Source of the DNA: JADLHS01 sp964553795
Lineage (GTDB): Bacteria > Verrucomicrobiota > Verrucomicrobiia > Limisphaerales > JADLHS01
Assembly: GCA_964553795.1 (NCBI GenBank)
Contig: CAZKMR010000140.1
Span: 1-8,778 of the forward strand
Direction of reading: 5' to 3'
Length of the DNA stretch: 8,778 nt
Below the pieces are notes generated by a model. It was not told the DNA's origin and searched no databases. It saw only the letters and a program-made list of their open reading frames with translations. Below, piece by piece: positions 6,843 through 8,778 of this stretch (position 1 is its first letter; each line of letters begins with the position of its first letter). The translations under genes and the position numbers were made by a program.

Positions 6843-6962
6843 TTGCGATTTCGATTGTTGGTTATGACGGGCAAGAGTGAGTCGGCGATTGAGTGCAAAC
6901 CTTTCACCGCTTCGCACCGCAAAGTCACTACGGTTCACACCGGCGGCATTCGTTCTCAACCT

Positions 6963-7104
6963 CTCATTAGCACCGGGCTTCAGCCCGGTGATTGCGCGGT
7001 TATGACAAAACCGTTTCAACGGTTTCTCCGAGGACAGGAAAGCCGTTGAAACGGCCGAAGCTGGGCGGTCGTTTAACACCGGGCTAAAGCCCGGTGCTAA
7101 TGAG
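6963..7104. repeat. Nested inverted-repeat element, 142 bp
   Basis: The outer arms 6963-6990 and 7077-7104 are 28-bp inverted repeats with one mismatch. Each arm is itself palindromic around caccgggctt/cagcccggtg. Inside, ccgtttcaacgg (7011-7022) and ccgttgaaacgg (7043-7054) form a perfect 12-bp inverted repeat. The whole can fold as a cruciform, or as a series of hairpins in RNA. It has no open frame of note, so it is a non-coding, MITE- or REP-like element. Its right arm overlaps the end of the VOC gene and supplies that gene's TAG stop. It lies between the VOC and tandem-YHS genes and may end or weaken read-through. Confidence 0.88.
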
Positions 7105-8298
7105 ATTGGAAGCAACCGAATTGAGTTGGAGCGCGTGCCCATCTGGATCACGAACGATGAACGCTGGCAAAGCTGCGACCGGCTTTGAAACAAATCGGAC
7201 TCCGCCCCTGCGTAATGCCCCGGCCTGATCCTGCAAATCATCCACCACCAACTGCGTGTTCCAAAACACCAGATCATTCGCCTTTGCGTCCGCAGGCAAA
7301 TCCCGCCCGCCCGGCGGCGCGATGTATTCCAGGAACTCAATGCCCGGACCTCGCTCCCCCTTGAGCGCCGTGATGCGCAATCGCGCGCCGAAAACTTGAT
7401 TCAAATGCTCCTGCTCCGTCCCGTAATTGTGCGCTCCACCCGCAACCTTGAAACCAAGCTGGTCACGATAGAAAGCAAGACTCCTGTCCGTGTCGCTCAC
7501 CACGATGGCCGTGTGGTCAATTCCGAGAAACACTGGAGCGCCGGTCTCCGACCCGGTGTGCTTCTGCCAGCGCGGATCGCCTTTGCCCGGCGGAAAGAAA
7601 ATAATTTCGAGCACATGATCCTCGGGGTCGCGGAAGTAAAACGCCTTGATGCCCGCCGCGCCTTTGTTCCATTCCGGCAACGTCTGCGGCGCAGTCGAGA
7701 CGTGCTTCACCTTGTGCGAGCGCAATCGCTCGTAAGCCCGATCCATGTCGCTTACGACGATGGCGATGTGCTGAAACCAGTGGTCGTAACTGCGGGAATC
7801 CGCCGGGATCGGCCTGCCCTTCCTCCCGAGGTGCTCCGTCAACGTAATGTGCTCATCGCCGAGCTTCAATGTGGCGCGGCGCAACCTCACGTTGCTCAAC
7901 CCCAGCAGCGCGTCGTGCTCCCGTCCGCTTGTTTCTGAAATGGCAATCAACTCAAACGGCAGCGTGTTCGTGTAGAAATTCAGTTCGCGCCCGAGATCGT
8001 TCACCGTCAAACCGATTGCGCCCACCTCGCGCACGGCAGCCAGGACTGGCAGCGCAAGCAACAGCAGAATTGCGACGGCAGATGCAATTTGTAGCCGCCG
8101 ACGTGAGGAGGCGGAAACGGCTGCTCGATTCGACTCCGCCTCCTTACGTCGGCGGCTACAAAACTTCAGGGTCGAACCGGACCACCGCCGTTTGGAAGCG
8201 TGAAGGCGGGGCGCTGGTGGTGGGAAAACGACGGGAATCCGGTTCGCCCTGATAAATCGTCGGACAATAACTTCCGTAAAAGCATTGCGATTTTGCAT
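7084..8298 (-). CDS. Exported double-domain VOC (glyoxalase-fold) protein, start uncertain
   Basis: From ATG 8298 the frame gives 404 residues. Residues 1-65 look like non-coding or repeat-derived sequence. A signal-like segment follows (RRRLQIASAVAILLLLALPVLA, 66-87). Then come two VOC domains: about 91-236 (LTVNDLGRELNFYTNTLPFE, WFQHIAIVVSDMDRAYERL, FRDPEDHVLEIIFF) and about 257-395 (GIDHTAIVVSDTDRSLAFYR, LVVDDLQ, VRDPDGHALQLNS). VOC proteins are metal-dependent lyases, dioxygenases or resistance proteins, so the reaction is open. By my alignment each domain keeps only part of the usual metal set: His177 and Glu231 in the first, with Ala94 where His is usual; His262 in the second, with Asn347 and Gln391 at other ligand places. 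Palindromic repeats touch both ends: one lies in the start region (8088-8162), the other supplies the last residues NLISTGL and the stop. The real start may be upstream, lost, or an alternative codon near the signal. Confidence 0.85.
   Translation of the reverse strand: MQNRNAFTEVIVRRFIRANRIPVVFPPPAPRLHASKRRWSGSTLKFCSRRRKEAESNRAAVSASSRRRLQIASAVAILLLLALPVLAAVREVGAIGLTVNDLGRELNFYTNTLPFELIAISETSGREHDALLGLSNVRLRRATLKLGDEHITLTEHLGRKGRPIPADSRSYDHWFQHIAIVVSDMDRAYERLRSHKVKHVSTAPQTLPEWNKGAAGIKAFYFRDPEDHVLEIIFFPPGKGDPRWQKHTGSETGAPVFLGIDHTAIVVSDTDRSLAFYRDQLGFKVAGGAHNYGTEQEHLNQVFGARLRITALKGERGPGIEFLEYIAPPGGRDLPADAKANDLVFWNTQLVVDDLQDQAGALRRGGVRFVSKPVAALPAFIVRDPDGHALQLNSVASNLISTGL
8088..8162. repeat. 28-bp inverted-repeat hairpin inside the VOC start region
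   Basis: Arms 8088-8115 (tttgtagccgccgacg to aggaggcgga) and 8135-8162 are reverse complements with one mismatch, around a 19-base spacer. Such a long near-perfect stem is not expected in ordinary coding DNA. In the VOC reading frame it encodes an Arg/Ser-rich stretch, about residues 46-71, just before the hydrophobic signal segment. It looks like a mobile palindromic element that landed at the gene's 5' end. Confidence 0.9.
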
Positions 8299-8337
8299 TC
8301 ACGAATTCGTCGGCCCACCGGCTCATTCCTTACTGTT

Positions 8338-8778
8338 TCATTTCAATCCCAGCGCCTTGATGCGCGAGGCCAGCGTCGTGGGTTTCATGTTCAGCAATTC
8401 GGCCGCGCCGTCCGGGCCGAACACTTTGCCACCGCTTTGTTTTAGAGCCGCCGCGATGCTCTCTCGCTCGTGGCGTTTTAGTTCATCGCGGGTAAGTATG
8501 ACACGGGCAGGTGCGGCGGCGTTGTGGGTGCGGGCGGGCTCGACGATTTTTGTTTCCGGCAATTCAAACTGCAACGAGCCGCCTTGCGCGAGGATGACCG
8601 CGCGCTCGACGGCGTTCTGGAGTTCGCGGATGTTGCCGGGCCAGTCGTGCGCGGAGAGTTGGACGGCTTGCGCCCTGGTCAGTCGCGGCGCGGGACGGTT
8701 CATCTTCTTGGCGGTCACGCGGACGAAGTGCGCCGCGAGTTGCGGGGCTGCATCATGACCAAGCGCGAGCGCGCCGCA
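8338..8778 (-). CDS. Sigma-54-dependent activator, C-terminal part
   Basis: The last 146 residues of a second enhancer-binding protein; the 5' part continues beyond the right edge. The visible part starts near the end of the AAA+ domain (PQLAAHFVRVTAKKMNRP, then LSAHDWPGNIRELQNAVERAVILA, the conserved sensor II region). It continues through a variable linker to a Fis-type helix-turn-helix (ERESIAAALKQSGGKVFGPD, GAAELLNMKPTTLASRIKAL) and ends LGLK. The helix-turn-helix has the same layout as the activator at 3004-5043 (GAA-x-x-L-x-M-x-P-x-TL-x-SR), so the two are paralogues, but the recognition helices differ and should bind different sites. The frame is open to the window edge, so the internal GTG at 8718 is not a real start. 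It lies 39 bases before the VOC frame and on the same strand, so read-through into it is possible. Confidence 0.92.
   Translation of the reverse strand, partial: CGALALGHDAAPQLAAHFVRVTAKKMNRPAPRLTRAQAVQLSAHDWPGNIRELQNAVERAVILAQGGSLQFELPETKIVEPARTHNAAAPARVILTRDELKRHERESIAAALKQSGGKVFGPDGAAELLNMKPTTLASRIKALGLK

Noticed and set aside
6843..6962. Sigma-70 promoter for the tandem-YHS gene
   Set aside because: A ttgcac-like box is present on the - strand, but no -10 box lies at the right spacing.
6843..7340. Open frame extending the tandem-YHS gene upstream by 166 codons
   Set aside because: It runs through the nested palindrome and antisense to the VOC gene; the signal peptide clearly starts at 6842.
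597..8162. CRISPR array
   Set aside because: Repeats are palindromic elements of different sequence, not evenly spaced identical direct repeats with unique spacers.
8200..8758. Overlapping + strand open frames opposite the second activator
   Set aside because: They are antisense to a well-conserved AAA+/Fis coding region.

Overview
The window looks like chromosomal DNA from a GC-rich Gram-negative bacterium, most likely a Verrucomicrobiota member of the Pedosphaera/Limisphaerales type. That placement is an inference. It rests on the gene style (sigma-54 activators with Fis tails, small secreted proteins, a DUF1559/prepilin-like tail) and on the many short GC-rich palindromic repeats in nearly every gap. 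No rRNA, tRNA, CRISPR array, transposase or phage gene was seen.

Layout. Left part, + strand: the 3' end of a HlyD-type periplasmic adaptor (1-591), a repeat-filled stretch (592-1035), a complete NodT-type outer-membrane efflux lipoprotein (1036-2457), and directly after its stop the headless 3' end of a DUF1559/prepilin-like gene (2458-2937). Right part, all - strand, read from right to left: the 3' end of a sigma-54 activator (8778-8338), a secreted double-domain VOC/glyoxalase-fold protein (to 7084), a secreted protein with two YHS-type modules in tandem (6842-5922), a secreted GlcG/HbpS-like protein (5819-5307), and a complete GAF-PAS-AAA+-Fis sigma-54 activator (5043-3004). The two blocks converge at 2938-3003.

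How the genes may work together. The adaptor and the outer-membrane factor would form the envelope-spanning part of a tripartite efflux pump. Its inner-membrane transporter is not in the window and is expected upstream. The three exported proteins lie in line between two sigma-54 activators that have paralogous C-terminal ends. The complete activator senses through GAF and PAS domains, not a phosphoreceiver. Control of the exported genes by either activator is only a positional guess; I saw no convincing -24/-12 promoter.

The most striking structure is the set of palindromic elements and how they touch genes. One supplies the last codons and stop of the VOC gene. Another lies inside the start region of the same gene and encodes the arginine-rich stretch before its signal helix. 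A 7-bp tandem repeat is translated within the linker of the sigma-54 activator. Two or three more sit in the open frame upstream of the efflux lipoprotein. No clearly new multi-gene system is visible; the tandem YHS protein and the gene-end remodelling by repeats are the best leads.
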